Notes under the pieces: generated by a model
Databases searched by the model: none
What the model was told of the DNA's origin: nothing
Seen by the model: the letters and a program-made list of their open reading frames with translations, nothing else
Part shown: in pieces, positions 1 through 8,383 of the stretch
Position numbering within the stretch: the stretch's first letter is position 1
How the letters are laid out: the number at the start of each line of letters is the position of its first letter
Assembly: GCF_000311845.1 (NCBI RefSeq)
Contig: NZ_HE978574.1
Span: 1,083,248-1,147,247, forward strand
DNA from: Enorma massiliensis phI
GTDB taxonomy: Bacteria; Actinomycetota; Coriobacteriia; Coriobacteriales; Coriobacteriaceae
Reading direction: 5' to 3'
Length of the DNA: 64,000 nucleotides
Position numbers and translations under genes: made by a program

Positions 1-908
1 TTTTGCTCATGAATATGGAGGGCTACACGCCGGGTGAGCCGGTCGCCGAGACCGCGGCAGATGCTTGGATGTTCAGCCGCCTCGCAAAGACGGTGGGGCA
101 GGTTACCGAGGGCATCGAATCGTATGCGTTCGGCGATGTGGCGCGCAGCCTGCAGAGCTTCTTCTGGAACGAGGTCTGCGACTGGTACATCGAGGTCACG
201 AAGACCCGTCTTTCCGATGCCGAGGCGCGCCTGCAGGCGCAGCGCAACCTCATCTTCGTGCTCGATACGAGCTTGCGCCTCATGCATCCGCTCATGCCGT
301 TCGCGACCGAGGCCATTTGGGACACCATGCCCGCGAGCTGGCTTGATGCAGACGGCGAGCGCGCCGAGGCGCTCATGGTCGCCGATTGGCCCGAGCCAGC
401 GGCGTACGAGCGCTGGGTAAACGAGCCCGCAGAGCGCGCCTTCGAGCTTACCCGCGCCGTGGTGACCGATGTGCGCTCCACGCGCGCCCGCTATCGCATC
501 AGCCCCAAGGAGCAGCTTGGCGTGAGCATTCGCGCCAACTCGGATGAGGTCGCCGAGGCCATCCGCGGCATGGCGGAGTTCATCTGCGCGTTCGCGCGCG
601 TGAGCCCGCTCGATATCACCACGGGTGAGGCCACGGAAAAGCCCGAGGGCTCCATCGTCCTTGCCGGTGCCGACTTCGATGCCTGCATCATGCTGGGCGA
701 CCTTGTCGACTTCGCTGCCGAGCGCGCTCGTATCGAGAAATCCATTGCCAAGGCCGAGAAGGAGCTTGCCGGCGCCGAGCGGACCCTTGCCAACGAGGGC
801 TTCATCGCCAAGGCGGCGCCCGAGGTCGTGGCGAAGAAGCGCGAGCGCGCCGAGGAGCTCAAGGCCGAGATCGGGGCGCTCACCGCACAGCTCGCCGATG
901 TTAAATAG
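1..908 (+). CDS. valS: Valine--tRNA ligase, C-terminal part (5' end outside window)
   Basis: ValRS charges tRNA-Val in the cytoplasm. Only about the last 300 residues are present. The first part is the helical anticodon-binding domain of class Ia synthetases (segments such as FFWNEVCDWYIEVTK and LMHPLMPFATEAIWD, typical of Val/Leu/Ile enzymes). The last 65 or so residues are a charged Lys/Glu/Ala-rich coiled coil, the C-terminal arm that distinguishes ValRS from IleRS and LeuRS. The catalytic HIGH and KMSKS motifs would lie upstream, outside the window. The reading frame is open to the left edge. A long hairpin follows the stop codon. Identification rests on overall pattern and the C-terminal arm. 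Confidence 0.9.
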   Translation, partial: LLMNMEGYTPGEPVAETAADAWMFSRLAKTVGQVTEGIESYAFGDVARSLQSFFWNEVCDWYIEVTKTRLSDAEARLQAQRNLIFVLDTSLRLMHPLMPFATEAIWDTMPASWLDADGERAEALMVADWPEPAAYERWVNEPAERAFELTRAVVTDVRSTRARYRISPKEQLGVSIRANSDEVAEAIRGMAEFICAFARVSPLDITTGEATEKPEGSIVLAGADFDACIMLGDLVDFAAERARIEKSIAKAEKELAGAERTLANEGFIAKAAPEVVAKKRERAEELKAEIGALTAQLADVK

Positions 909-936
909 GTGACAGCCCCTCATTTGATGTTCTAGG

Positions 937-1003
937 AAAGCGTCGCATAGCTCGATGGCGGAGGCTTGAATGCCGCTCCACCGTCGAGTTGTGCGACGCT
1001 TTT
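937..1003 (+). terminator. Long hairpin after valS, probable terminator
   Basis: Two 22-nt arms (937-958 and 981-1002) pair at nearly every position, with the differences compatible with G-U pairs. The loop is 22 nt and a short T-run follows. It starts about 30 nt after the valS stop, so it probably ends that transcript. Confidence 0.6.
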
Positions 1004-1121
1004 GCTTGCAGCGTTTCGGAGGGCGGCCTGGCACGCCAATCCGCGTCGACGCGTGCTAGTATGGTGGAGCGGCTGAGCACCGAACACGAACCACTGATGC
1101 CGTTGAGCGATGGAGGCTTCC

Positions 1122-2207
1122 ATGGCTAATCTCGAAGCGATGCGCACCTTTCAGAGGCATTGGACGAGCTACTGCGCTGAAGAGCGCACCCTCGCCCGAT
1201 TGTGCACGCAGCTCCCCCTCGATATCTCGGGCCTGGGCGCAAGGGAACGTCGGCTCCCGCCGTTCGCGTTTTCCACCGCCGCCGTCTACGATCGTCGTGC
1301 GCTCGCTGGGGCGCTCGGGCCGGACGGCGCGCATCTCGGCTATCGCGTCGATGAGGGCATCCAATGGAACTGGTGGCTCGCCTATGACGCTTGGCGCGCC
1401 GTCATCGACGAGCGGTCGTTGCTCGACGAGCGCGCCGCATGCATCGCCGAGCTCGCAGCCGTCGCGGCCGATACGCAGCGGGCGCTGGATGGGGACGAGG
1501 AACTTGCGCGCGACCGCTCGACCTTAAGGGACTATGCTGCCGCCGACGCCGAGGAGCGCTCAGAGCTCGCCCGCATGAACGAGCAGCGCAAGAAGTTCGT
1601 GGAACCCTACGAGCAGGATGAGGCGCGCCGGGCGCCATGGATCGCGCACCCCTGGAGGCGCTTGAAGCTCTGGTTTTTCAAGAGCTTTCGGATGAGGGAC
1701 GAGCTGGACAAGATCGATCAGAAGATCGCCGACATCCAAGCTAAGCTCGACGTGCGGGAACGCAAGATCGGTGAGCTTGGGGATGCGGTAGCCGCGCGCA
1801 CGGCATTGCTTGAAGAGCCCTTCGCGCCGCAGCGCAAGCGGTCGCTCGAAGCGATTCTGTCGACCGAGCGCGAACTGCTTTCGCTCCTCGATCACGATCT
1901 CGCTGCGCGGGACGAGACCTATGAGCAGGGGTCCGTGCTCGCAGAATCGTTCGAGGACGGCCTCGCTCATGCGAACGAGCGCGAATGGGCGCTGCTGGGG
2001 CGCTGGATGACGGAGTATGGCGCGCTCCTGCCCGAAGAGATCGTTCACGCGCGGAACATGGTGGAAAGCGAGCTCGTATGGCTCGAGGGCTACGCGCCCT
2101 ACGGGAAGCGGTACTGGCCGCTTACCGATCGAGTGGTCGAGGCCATGGAGGAGGGGCGCGCCGATTCGAGCGACCTTGCGCTCAAGCTCGTGCAGGGCTC
2201 TTCTTGA
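1122..2207 (+). CDS. Hypothetical coiled-coil protein
   Basis: Not recognised as a known family. The product is about 361 residues, soluble-looking, with no signal peptide and no clear membrane segment. It is very rich in Glu, Arg, Ala and Leu. Residues about 95-270 have the heptad-like charge pattern of a long coiled coil, interrupted near residue 180 by a Trp/Lys-rich stretch (WIAHPWRRLKLWFFKSF) that could be an amphipathic membrane-contacting helix. An in-frame ATG lies 12 nt upstream at 1110, but GGAGG just inside that codon is correctly spaced for the ATG at 1122, so 1122 is preferred. It stands alone between valS and fhs. Function unknown; a structural or membrane-associated scaffold role is only a guess. 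Confidence 0.7.
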   Translation: MANLEAMRTFQRHWTSYCAEERTLARLCTQLPLDISGLGARERRLPPFAFSTAAVYDRRALAGALGPDGAHLGYRVDEGIQWNWWLAYDAWRAVIDERSLLDERAACIAELAAVAADTQRALDGDEELARDRSTLRDYAAADAEERSELARMNEQRKKFVEPYEQDEARRAPWIAHPWRRLKLWFFKSFRMRDELDKIDQKIADIQAKLDVRERKIGELGDAVAARTALLEEPFAPQRKRSLEAILSTERELLSLLDHDLAARDETYEQGSVLAESFEDGLAHANEREWALLGRWMTEYGALLPEEIVHARNMVESELVWLEGYAPYGKRYWPLTDRVVEAMEEGRADSSDLALKLVQGSS

Positions 2208-2303
2208 CCGTTTGCGTAGTTCTGCTCTCTCGCGGGGCCTGAATCCCATACACTAGATGGGTGCTCCATTCGGGGCACGACAGGCTTGTTGAGAGGGGAC
2301 AGC

Positions 2304-3977
2304 ATGGCAGAGTACAAGACCGATATCGAGATTGCCCAGGAAGCCGAGATGTGGCCCATCACGCGGGTCGCCGAGGCGGTCGGCCTCACTGACGAGCAGC
2401 TCGAGCATTATGGTACGTACAAGGCGAAGGTCGATATCCACGCTCTGCGCGACCTGCCCCGTAAGGCCAAGCTCGTGCTTGTGACGGCAATCAACCCCAC
2501 GCCGGCGGGCGAGGGCAAGACCACGACCTCCGTTGGTTTGGCGGACGCCCTCACGCGATTGGGCAAGAAGGCGGTGCTGGCGTTGCGCGAGCCCTCGCTC
2601 GGGCCGGTCTTCGGCATCAAGGGCGGTGCGGCTGGCGGCGGCTATGCCCAGGTGGTTCCCATGGAGGATATCAACCTGCATTTCACGGGCGACTTCCATG
2701 CCATCGGTGCTGCCAACAACCTTCTTGCCGCCATGCTCGACAACCATATCCAGCAGGGTAACGCCCTTGGCATCGATCCAAAGCAGATCGTGTGGAAGCG
2801 CGCGGTCGATATGAACGATCGCCAGCTGCGCCACATCGTGGACGGTCTTGGCGGAAAGGCGCAGGGTGTTCCCCGTGAGGACGGCTTCGACATCACCGTG
2901 GCCTCTGAGGTTATGGCAGCGTTCTGCCTCGCGAGCGGCCTTATGGACCTGAAGGAGCGCCTGGGCCGCATGGTCGTGGCCTACACCTACGGCGGCGAGC
3001 CCGTCACGGCCTCCGACCTGCATGCCGAGGGCGCCATGGCGGCGCTCCTCAAGGACGCCATCAAGCCCAACCTCGTGCAAACGCTCGAGCATACGCCGGC
3101 GTTCGTGCACGGAGGCCCCTTCGCGAACATCGCGCATGGATGCAACTCGGTCCAGGCGACCGAGACCGCGCTGAAGCTGGGCGATTACGTGGTCACCGAG
3201 GCAGGCTTCGGTGCCGACCTGGGTGCCGAGAAGTTCCTCGACATCAAGTGCCGCATGGCGGGCCTCGACCCCGATGCGGTGGTGATCGTGGCCACGGTGC
3301 GCGCGCTCAAGTACAACGGAGGCGTGCCCAAGGCTGAGCTGACGAGCGAGAATCTCGAGGCGCTCGAGGCGGGCATCCCCAACCTGCTCCGCCACGTCTC
3401 GAACATCCGCGACGTCTACGGTCTGCCCTGCGTGGTCGCCATCAACGCATTCCCCACGGACACCCCGGCTGAGCTTGCCCTGGTGGAGCGCAAGTGCCAG
3501 GAGCTCGGCGTGAACGTCGCCCTCTCCGAGGTTTGGGCGAAGGGCGGCGAGGGCGGCGAGGCGCTCGCCGAGGAGGTCATGCGTCTCTGCGAGGAGCCCC
3601 ACGAGTTCCGTTATTCGTACGAAACCGGCTCCTCGATCGAGGATGCCCTCGATGCCATCGCGACCAAGATCTACCATGCGGACGGCGTGGACTACACGCC
3701 TGCCGCCAAGCGCCAGCTTGCTCAGCTCAAGGCGAACGGGTTCGGTAACCTTCCTGTCTGCGTGGCGAAGACGCAATATTCCTTCACGGACGATCAGCAT
3801 AAGCTCGGCGCGCCCGAGGGCTTCCGCATCACGGTGCGCAACCTTCGCGTCTCGGCGGGTGCCGGTTTCGTGGTGGCGCTCACTGGTGACATCATGACGA
3901 TGCCCGGCCTGCCCAAGACGCCGGCTGCGGAGCGGATCGATGTCGATGAGAACGGCGTGATCACCGGTTTGTTCTAG
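2304..3977 (+). CDS. fhs: Formate--tetrahydrofolate ligase
   Basis: Joins formate to tetrahydrofolate using ATP, giving 10-formyl-THF for purine synthesis, formyl-Met-tRNA and acetogenic-type C1 metabolism. The protein is 557 residues, the usual length for the monofunctional bacterial enzyme. The nucleotide-binding loop [11 protein letters not shown] is at residues 65-75, followed by family signatures such as [14 protein letters not shown] and the C-terminal [16 protein letters not shown] 18 nt upstream is in frame, but the GAGAGGGG ribosome site fits the ATG. It heads a folate cluster with fchA and folD downstream. The gap of about 320 nt to fchA carries a long palindrome, so these may be separate transcripts. 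Confidence 0.97.
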   Translation: MAEYKTDIEIAQEAEMWPITRVAEAVGLTDEQLEHYGTYKAKVDIHALRDLPRKAKLVLVTAINPTPAGEGKTTTSVGLADALTRLGKKAVLALREPSLGPVFGIKGGAAGGGYAQVVPMEDINLHFTGDFHAIGAANNLLAAMLDNHIQQGNALGIDPKQIVWKRAVDMNDRQLRHIVDGLGGKAQGVPREDGFDITVASEVMAAFCLASGLMDLKERLGRMVVAYTYGGEPVTASDLHAEGAMAALLKDAIKPNLVQTLEHTPAFVHGGPFANIAHGCNSVQATETALKLGDYVVTEAGFGADLGAEKFLDIKCRMAGLDPDAVVIVATVRALKYNGGVPKAELTSENLEALEAGIPNLLRHVSNIRDVYGLPCVVAINAFPTDTPAELALVERKCQELGVNVALSEVWAKGGEGGEALAEEVMRLCEEPHEFRYSYETGSSIEDALDAIATKIYHADGVDYTPAAKRQLAQLKANGFGNLPVCVAKTQYSFTDDQHKLGAPEGFRITVRNLRVSAGAGFVVALTGDIMTMPGLPKTPAAERIDVDENGVITGLF

Positions 3978-3986
3978 TGCTTTTTC

Positions 3987-4078
3987 GGCCCGGAGGGTGT
4001 TTCCTTCGGGCGTAGTCCTCGGATTTCGACCGAGTCGAAATCCTGCGGGAAACGCCCTGCGGAAACACCCTCCGGGCC
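3987..4078. repeat. 92-nt nested palindrome between fhs and fchA
   Basis: Three nested inverted pairs share one axis. The outer 18-nt arms at 3987-4004 and 4061-4078 match exactly, a 6-nt inner pair lies at 4008-4013 and 4052-4057, and a 9-nt central pair lies at 4021-4029 and 4035-4043. A T-run (3981-3985) on the left side would follow the hairpin only on the minus strand, so it is not a simple terminator for fhs. It resembles a mobile palindromic (REP/MITE-like) element. Confidence 0.6.
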
Positions 4079-4297
4079 ACGTGGGCGAGCATCGCTGCGC
4101 TTGCTCGCTATTGGACATGGTCGTCTGCTTGGAATTCTAGGGCATCCCTCTTGGTAAAGACGGTCTGTGCGCACGGTTGCCGGCACTGAAAGATTTTTTA
4201 AGATGTCCCTGCCGGCGCGCGGGGCGGGTGCTTCTGTGGCAGGATAGACCAGTTGCTGAAGGCACTTTTGCAGCAAGATGGAGACAAGGAGGTTGCC

Positions 4298-4945
4298 ATG
4301 CGTGACAACCGTGATACGCAACAGAAGCTGACCGAACGCTCCTGCGTTGATTTTGCCGCTGCGCTCGCCGCGAAGCAATCGGTTCCCGGCGGCGGGGGTG
4401 CGGCTGCGCTCGCCGGAGCGCTCGGCACCGCGCTCTGCTCCATGGTGGCTCACTATACCGTGGGGAAAAAGGCCTACGCCTCCGTGCAGGACGATATCGA
4501 GCGCATTCTCATTGAGGCAGAGGATGTGCGCGAGAATCTCATGGGGCTCATCAACGCCGACGCCGAGGCGTTTGAGCCGCTCGCGCGCGCCTATAGCATT
4601 CCGAAGAGCGATCCGGCGCGTGCGCGTACCATAGAGCTCGCTACAAAGACGGCCTGCTCCGCTCCCATCGAGATGATGCGCCAGTGCGCACGCGCGGTGC
4701 CGCTTTTGGAGGAGCTGGCGGAGAAGGGCAGCCGTCTGCTCCTCTCCGACGTGCTGTGCGGTGCGGCGCTGTGCGGCGCAGCTCTCGTGGCATCGAGTGC
4801 GAACGTCTACGTTAATACGGGCACGCTCGGCGATCGTGAGTTCGCCGAGGAGCTCGAAGCCGAGGCCGACGCCCTCATCGGTGAATACGCACCGCGTGCC
4901 CAGGCGGTGGTCGACGCGATGCGCGCCCATCTGAGGAGGGGTTGA
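4298..4945 (+). CDS. fchA: Methenyl-THF cyclohydrolase / formimino-THF cyclodeaminase family protein
   Basis: Member of the cyclodeaminase (FTCD C-terminal domain) family, 215 residues. In anaerobic C1 metabolism the stand-alone form, FchA, acts as methenyl-THF cyclohydrolase, interconverting 10-formyl-THF and 5,10-methenyl-THF. The N-terminal region with SVPGGGGAAALAGALGTALC is the family's Gly-rich folate-binding signature. The rest is helical, with acidic and Ala-rich segments. The start follows a textbook AAGGAGG at 4286-4292. The stop is 2 nt from the folD ATG, so the two are probably translationally coupled. Placement between fhs and folD favours the cyclohydrolase role over histidine degradation, and no hut genes are visible. 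Confidence 0.9.
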   Translation: MRDNRDTQQKLTERSCVDFAAALAAKQSVPGGGGAAALAGALGTALCSMVAHYTVGKKAYASVQDDIERILIEAEDVRENLMGLINADAEAFEPLARAYSIPKSDPARARTIELATKTACSAPIEMMRQCARAVPLLEELAEKGSRLLLSDVLCGAALCGAALVASSANVYVNTGTLGDREFAEELEAEADALIGEYAPRAQAVVDAMRAHLRRG

Positions 4946-4947
4946 TC

Positions 4948-5802
4948 ATGGCGGAGCTATTGCGTGGCGCCCCGGTCGCTGCGTCCCTGACCGAGGAGCT
5001 TAGCTATCGCACCCGTGCGCTTCGGTCGCGCGGGATCGAGCCCACCCTCGCGATCGTTCGCGTGGGGGAGCGTTCCGACGACCTTGCCTATGAGCGGGGC
5101 GCCCTGAAGCGGGCGGAGCGCGTGGGGCTGACGGTCCAGAGGGTCCTCCTTCCCGCGGATTGCGCGCAGGATGAGCTCATCGCTGCCATCGAGCGCGTAA
5201 ATGCCGACGCCTCTGTCCACGGCTGCCTCATGTTCAGTCCTCTTCCCCCTCATCTCGATGAGGCGGCGGCTCGGGCCGCGCTCGATGCTTCCAAGGATGT
5301 TGACGGCATAACACCGGGATCGCTCTTCGGTCTCTACGCGCGCGAAGCGGTCGGCTTCGCGCCCTGCACCGCCGAGGCGGTGGTCGAGCTGCTCGAGCGC
5401 TCCGGCGTCGCGCTCGAGGGTTCGCGCGTCTGCGTGGTCGGTCGTTCGCTCGTGATCGGCAGGCCGGTGTCGCTTATGCTGCAGGACCGTAACGCGACTG
5501 TGACCATGTGCCACACGCGCACGCGTAATCTTGCGGAGGAGTGCCGCCGTGCCGATGTGCTCGTGGTTGCGGCGGGGCATGCGGGCACGATTGGCGCGGA
5601 CTGTGTCTCCTCGGGTCAGGTCGTGGTCGATGTGGGCATCAATTGGGACGACGAGGCGGGAAGACTCGTGGGCGATGTGGCCTTCGAGGAGGTCGAGCCG
5701 TTGGTGCGAGCGATAACCCCGGTTCCGGGTGGAGTGGGCGCGGTCACGACGGCCGTGCTCGCCAAGCACGTGGTCGAGGCCGCGGAACGTGCATCAGCTT
5801 GA
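4948..5802 (+). CDS. folD: Methylene-THF dehydrogenase FolD, cyclohydrolase residues replaced
   Basis: 284 residues, normal FolD length. FolD normally oxidises methylene-THF to methenyl-THF with NAD(P)+ and then hydrolyses it. The dinucleotide-binding region with VVGRSLVIGRPVSLML and the C-terminal ITPVPGGVG motif are intact, as is the folate-site Tyr48 and the D119 of KDVDG. Two residues essential for cyclohydrolase chemistry are changed: the catalytic Lys (E. coli Lys54, human Lys56, four residues after the Tyr) is Ala52, and the Gln of the VQLPLP motif is Phe96. With fchA directly upstream, a dehydrogenase-only enzyme is the natural reading. A TTG at 4942 is also in frame; the ATG is preferred behind the GAGGAGGGG box. 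Confidence 0.93.
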   Translation: MAELLRGAPVAASLTEELSYRTRALRSRGIEPTLAIVRVGERSDDLAYERGALKRAERVGLTVQRVLLPADCAQDELIAAIERVNADASVHGCLMFSPLPPHLDEAAARAALDASKDVDGITPGSLFGLYAREAVGFAPCTAEAVVELLERSGVALEGSRVCVVGRSLVIGRPVSLMLQDRNATVTMCHTRTRNLAEECRRADVLVVAAGHAGTIGADCVSSGQVVVDVGINWDDEAGRLVGDVAFEEVEPLVRAITPVPGGVGAVTTAVLAKHVVEAAERASA

Positions 5803-6027
5803 TGGCTTTTGCGCAGCTGCGCAGATTCCAGCCGCCGCGTGCTGCCTCAGCCTGCTTGTCGCATGCTTCGGGGTGTTGTCGTGCGGAATGGCCCGCGAAG
5901 CACTCGATGTGCCCGGTATCTGGTACCATGCTTCGGCAGATTGGGCATGAACAGCCATATCCGGCACAGGAGTTGCCGGGGTTCATTGAATGGCGCCTGC
6001 GGGTTCGGGCGCACGAGAGGGGCGGCG

Positions 6028-6594
6028 ATGGCGGTCGATAAGGCGCGCGCGGAAGCAGCGATTCGCGAATTCTTGATTGCGGTGGGCGAGGACCCGGACC
6101 GTCCAGGTCTCTTGGAGACGCCCGACCGTGTGGCCCGTGCGGCACAGGAGGTGCTCGGGGGGTACGACGAGGACCCTTCGCTGCATCTTCGCAAGCAATT
6201 CCATGAGAACGATAACGAAGAGATGGTCATCGTGCGCGACATTCCCTTCTCGTCGCTTTGCGAGCACCATATCTTACCGTTTACCGGCAAGGCGCATGTG
6301 GCCTATATTCCACATGAAGGGCGCATCACCGGGCTCTCGAAGATCGCCCGCTGCGTGAACGGTTATGCGCGCCGCTTGCAGCTGCAGGAGCGACTCACGG
6401 CCCAGATCGCGGACGCGATGATGGCAGAGCTCAGGCCGCGCGGCGTTCTCGTGGTGCTCGAGGCGGAGCACATGTGCATGACCATGCGCGGCGTGCGCGC
6501 AGCCGGCGCGCTCACCACGACCTCTGCCGTGCGGGGTACGTTCCGCTCCGATATCCGTACGCGCGAGGAGGCGCTCCGCCTCCTTGGCCTGTAG
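6028..6594 (+). CDS. folE: GTP cyclohydrolase I
   Basis: First enzyme of folate synthesis: converts GTP to 7,8-dihydroneopterin triphosphate. 188 residues, the usual size. The zinc ligands are visible as Cys78 and His81 in [11 protein letters not shown] and Cys150 in [11 protein letters not shown]. The conserved GLSKIARCV stretch and C-terminal helices are also typical. An open frame extends about 220 nt upstream, but the family N-terminus and the GAGAGGGG box fit the ATG used here. It follows folD by about 225 nt. The rest of the dihydrofolate branch (folB, folK, folP) is not in this neighbourhood, but folC lies about 9 kb downstream. Confidence 0.96.
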   Translation: MAVDKARAEAAIREFLIAVGEDPDRPGLLETPDRVARAAQEVLGGYDEDPSLHLRKQFHENDNEEMVIVRDIPFSSLCEHHILPFTGKAHVAYIPHEGRITGLSKIARCVNGYARRLQLQERLTAQIADAMMAELRPRGVLVVLEAEHMCMTMRGVRAAGALTTTSAVRGTFRSDIRTREEALRLLGL

Positions 6595-6610
6595 GCATGT
6601 TGGGTGCGGT

Positions 6611-6674
6611 ATGAGACAGTTGTGCCGGGTTAATCTGTCTCATGAGACAGATTAACCCGGCACAACTGTCTCAT
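6611..6674. repeat. 64-bp perfect palindrome
   Basis: Positions 6611-6642 are the exact reverse complement of 6643-6674 with no loop. The arms carry the words GAGACAGTTGTGCC and TTAATCTGTCTCAT. It lies 17 nt after the folE stop and 40 nt before the FNT start. A 32-bp loopless stem without a T-run is not a normal terminator and looks like a dispersed palindromic element. Confidence 0.85.
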
Positions 6675-6713
6675 CTGCCAGCTCACCCTTGACTTCTGTA
6701 TGAAAGGTTTTCC

Positions 6714-7526
6714 ATGGCATCAGATACTCCTACGATGCGGCCGCTGCTTACTCCCGCTGAGATAGAGGCCAAGGCCGAGGAAGCGGGAGAGGCCAAGGCA
6801 TCGCTTCCCGCTTTGCGCCTCCTGGTTCTCGCCATCCTTGCCGGAGCGTTCATCGCGTTCGGTGGGTCCTTCATGCTCCTGGTTCGCTCCGATGCGAGCC
6901 TTGGCTTTGCCGCCTCGCAGCTGCTTGGCGGTCTTGTATTCACGCTCGGGCTCTTTCTCGTGCTCGTTGCGGGCGCCGAGCTCTTCACCGGCAACTGCCT
7001 CATGGTGGCGGGTGCGCTTTCCGGACGCTACGCCTGGACGAGCGTGCTGCGCAACTGGGTGATCGTCTACGTGGGAAATGCAATCGGTGCCGTTTGCATC
7101 GCCGTGATGTTCTGGGCGGCGGGTATCTTTGCTTCGAATCACGGTGCGGTGGGGGAGATTGCCCTTTCGGTGGCGCTCACCAAGGCGGGGCTTGCCCCGG
7201 GCGTGGCGTTCGTGCGCGGTATCCTCTGCAACATTCTTGTGTGCTTGGCCGTGTGGATGGGGTTCGCCGGGCAAAGCGCCTGCGACAAACTGGCTGCGGC
7301 GATCTTGCCAGTCGTCGCATTCGTCGTCCTCGGCTTCGAGCACAGCATCGCCAATTTGTTCTTCCTCCCGCTCGGTTTCCTCGCTGAGGGTGCGGGAGTT
7401 GCCGGTGCGGGTGTGCTCACGGTTGCCGGTGTGGGTTTAAATCTGCTTTTTGTGACGGCTGGCAACATCGTGGGCGGCGCTCTCGTCGGCGCGGCATATT
7501 GGTTTGCCTATAAGCGGCAGCGATGA
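6714..7526 (+). CDS. Formate/nitrite transporter (FNT) family channel
   Basis: Six-helix membrane channel of the FocA/NirC family, 270 residues, which passes small monovalent anions such as formate across the inner membrane. A hydrophilic N-terminus of about 38 residues is followed by hydrophobic helices. The family signature GAELFTGNCLMVAGAL is present, as is the second-half FEHSIANLFFLPLGF, typical of FNT pore loops. The start has a GAAAGG box 7 nt upstream. Its position in a cluster with formate-THF ligase argues for formate as the substrate, in or out depending on growth. Nitrite or hydrosulfide cannot be excluded from sequence alone. The stop overlaps the next start (ATGA). Confidence 0.92.
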   Translation: MASDTPTMRPLLTPAEIEAKAEEAGEAKASLPALRLLVLAILAGAFIAFGGSFMLLVRSDASLGFAASQLLGGLVFTLGLFLVLVAGAELFTGNCLMVAGALSGRYAWTSVLRNWVIVYVGNAIGAVCIAVMFWAAGIFASNHGAVGEIALSVALTKAGLAPGVAFVRGILCNILVCLAVWMGFAGQSACDKLAAAILPVVAFVVLGFEHSIANLFFLPLGFLAEGAGVAGAGVLTVAGVGLNLLFVTAGNIVGGALVGAAYWFAYKRQR

Positions 7527-8257
7527 GGCTGGAGGAAGCTTTCGCCGAGGTTGTCGATGGGGTCGCTGCCGAAGAGTCTGTAGACAACAGGGCGCTTGAT
7601 GCCGCCGTCGCGGGCGTTGGTGCCAGAGGAGCCTGCTGCCCGGAAGGAGCCTGCCAGCCGCGCAAGCGTGCCCTGCGCAAGCTCCTGCTTCGCGAGCGTG
7701 CGGAGCAAACGCCAGACGAGCGGGCATCTATAGACACCCTCATCGCGCATCGCGTCATTGCCGCACCGGAGTTTGTGCAATCGGAGACGGTGCTCATCTA
7801 CCTGTCCTTCGCGTCTGAAGTCGAGACGCGCGGCATCATCCGCGCTGCTTGGGAGTTGGGGAAGGCCGTGGCGCTCCCGCGTGTCTGCGCTGCGCGCAGC
7901 CTGCGGTGGTATCGCGTCGACAGCCTTGACGGCCTTCGTGTGAGCTCGTTCGGCATCAAGGAGCCCCCTCCCCATGAGAATCGGGAGGTCGTCCCCGGCC
8001 CGGCTCCTGGGCATGTCGCCATCGTTCCTGGACTCGCGTTCGACTGCCAGGGGTTTCGCTTGGGCTACGGCGGAGGCTTCTACGACGTGTTTCTTGCTGG
8101 TTTCCCGGGCGTCTCCATCGGGTTGTGCCGTGAGCGACAGCTCTGTGCGAGCCTGGACGATCTAGGGGTGATCGATCCCCACGATCGACGCGTCGACTTC
8201 GTGGTTACCGAGCAGCGTATGGTTAGCAGCGCCTCGCCAACTTCAATTGTTGGTTGA
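7523..8257 (+). CDS. 5-formyltetrahydrofolate cyclo-ligase
   Basis: ATP-dependent conversion of 5-formyl-THF back to 5,10-methenyl-THF, rescuing a dead-end folate. 244 residues. The basic N-terminal family segment RKRALRKLLLRERA starts near residue 47, and the ATP/folate motif GYGGGFYD is at 181-188, preceded by DCQGFRL. The first 46 residues are an extra N-terminal extension with a Cys-rich patch (ACCPEGAC), not part of the usual fold. The start codon overlaps the stop of the formate channel by 4 nt (ATGA), so the two are co-translated. The context completes the C1 cluster. The usual symbols differ between organisms (ygfA, fthC), so none is assigned. Confidence 0.93.
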   Translation: MRLEEAFAEVVDGVAAEESVDNRALDAAVAGVGARGACCPEGACQPRKRALRKLLLRERAEQTPDERASIDTLIAHRVIAAPEFVQSETVLIYLSFASEVETRGIIRAAWELGKAVALPRVCAARSLRWYRVDSLDGLRVSSFGIKEPPPHENREVVPGPAPGHVAIVPGLAFDCQGFRLGYGGGFYDVFLAGFPGVSIGLCRERQLCASLDDLGVIDPHDRRVDFVVTEQRMVSSASPTSIVG

Positions 8258-8383
8258 CGCCCCCTCGACATGCGTTGCCGCCCCGGTGCCATTTGTACAA
8301 TGGAAGGCGTACATGACGCGATGACGGCACCATGCCGCTCGCAGACCGTTGTTTTGCAATGGGCGGCATTGTGGGGTGCTGGT

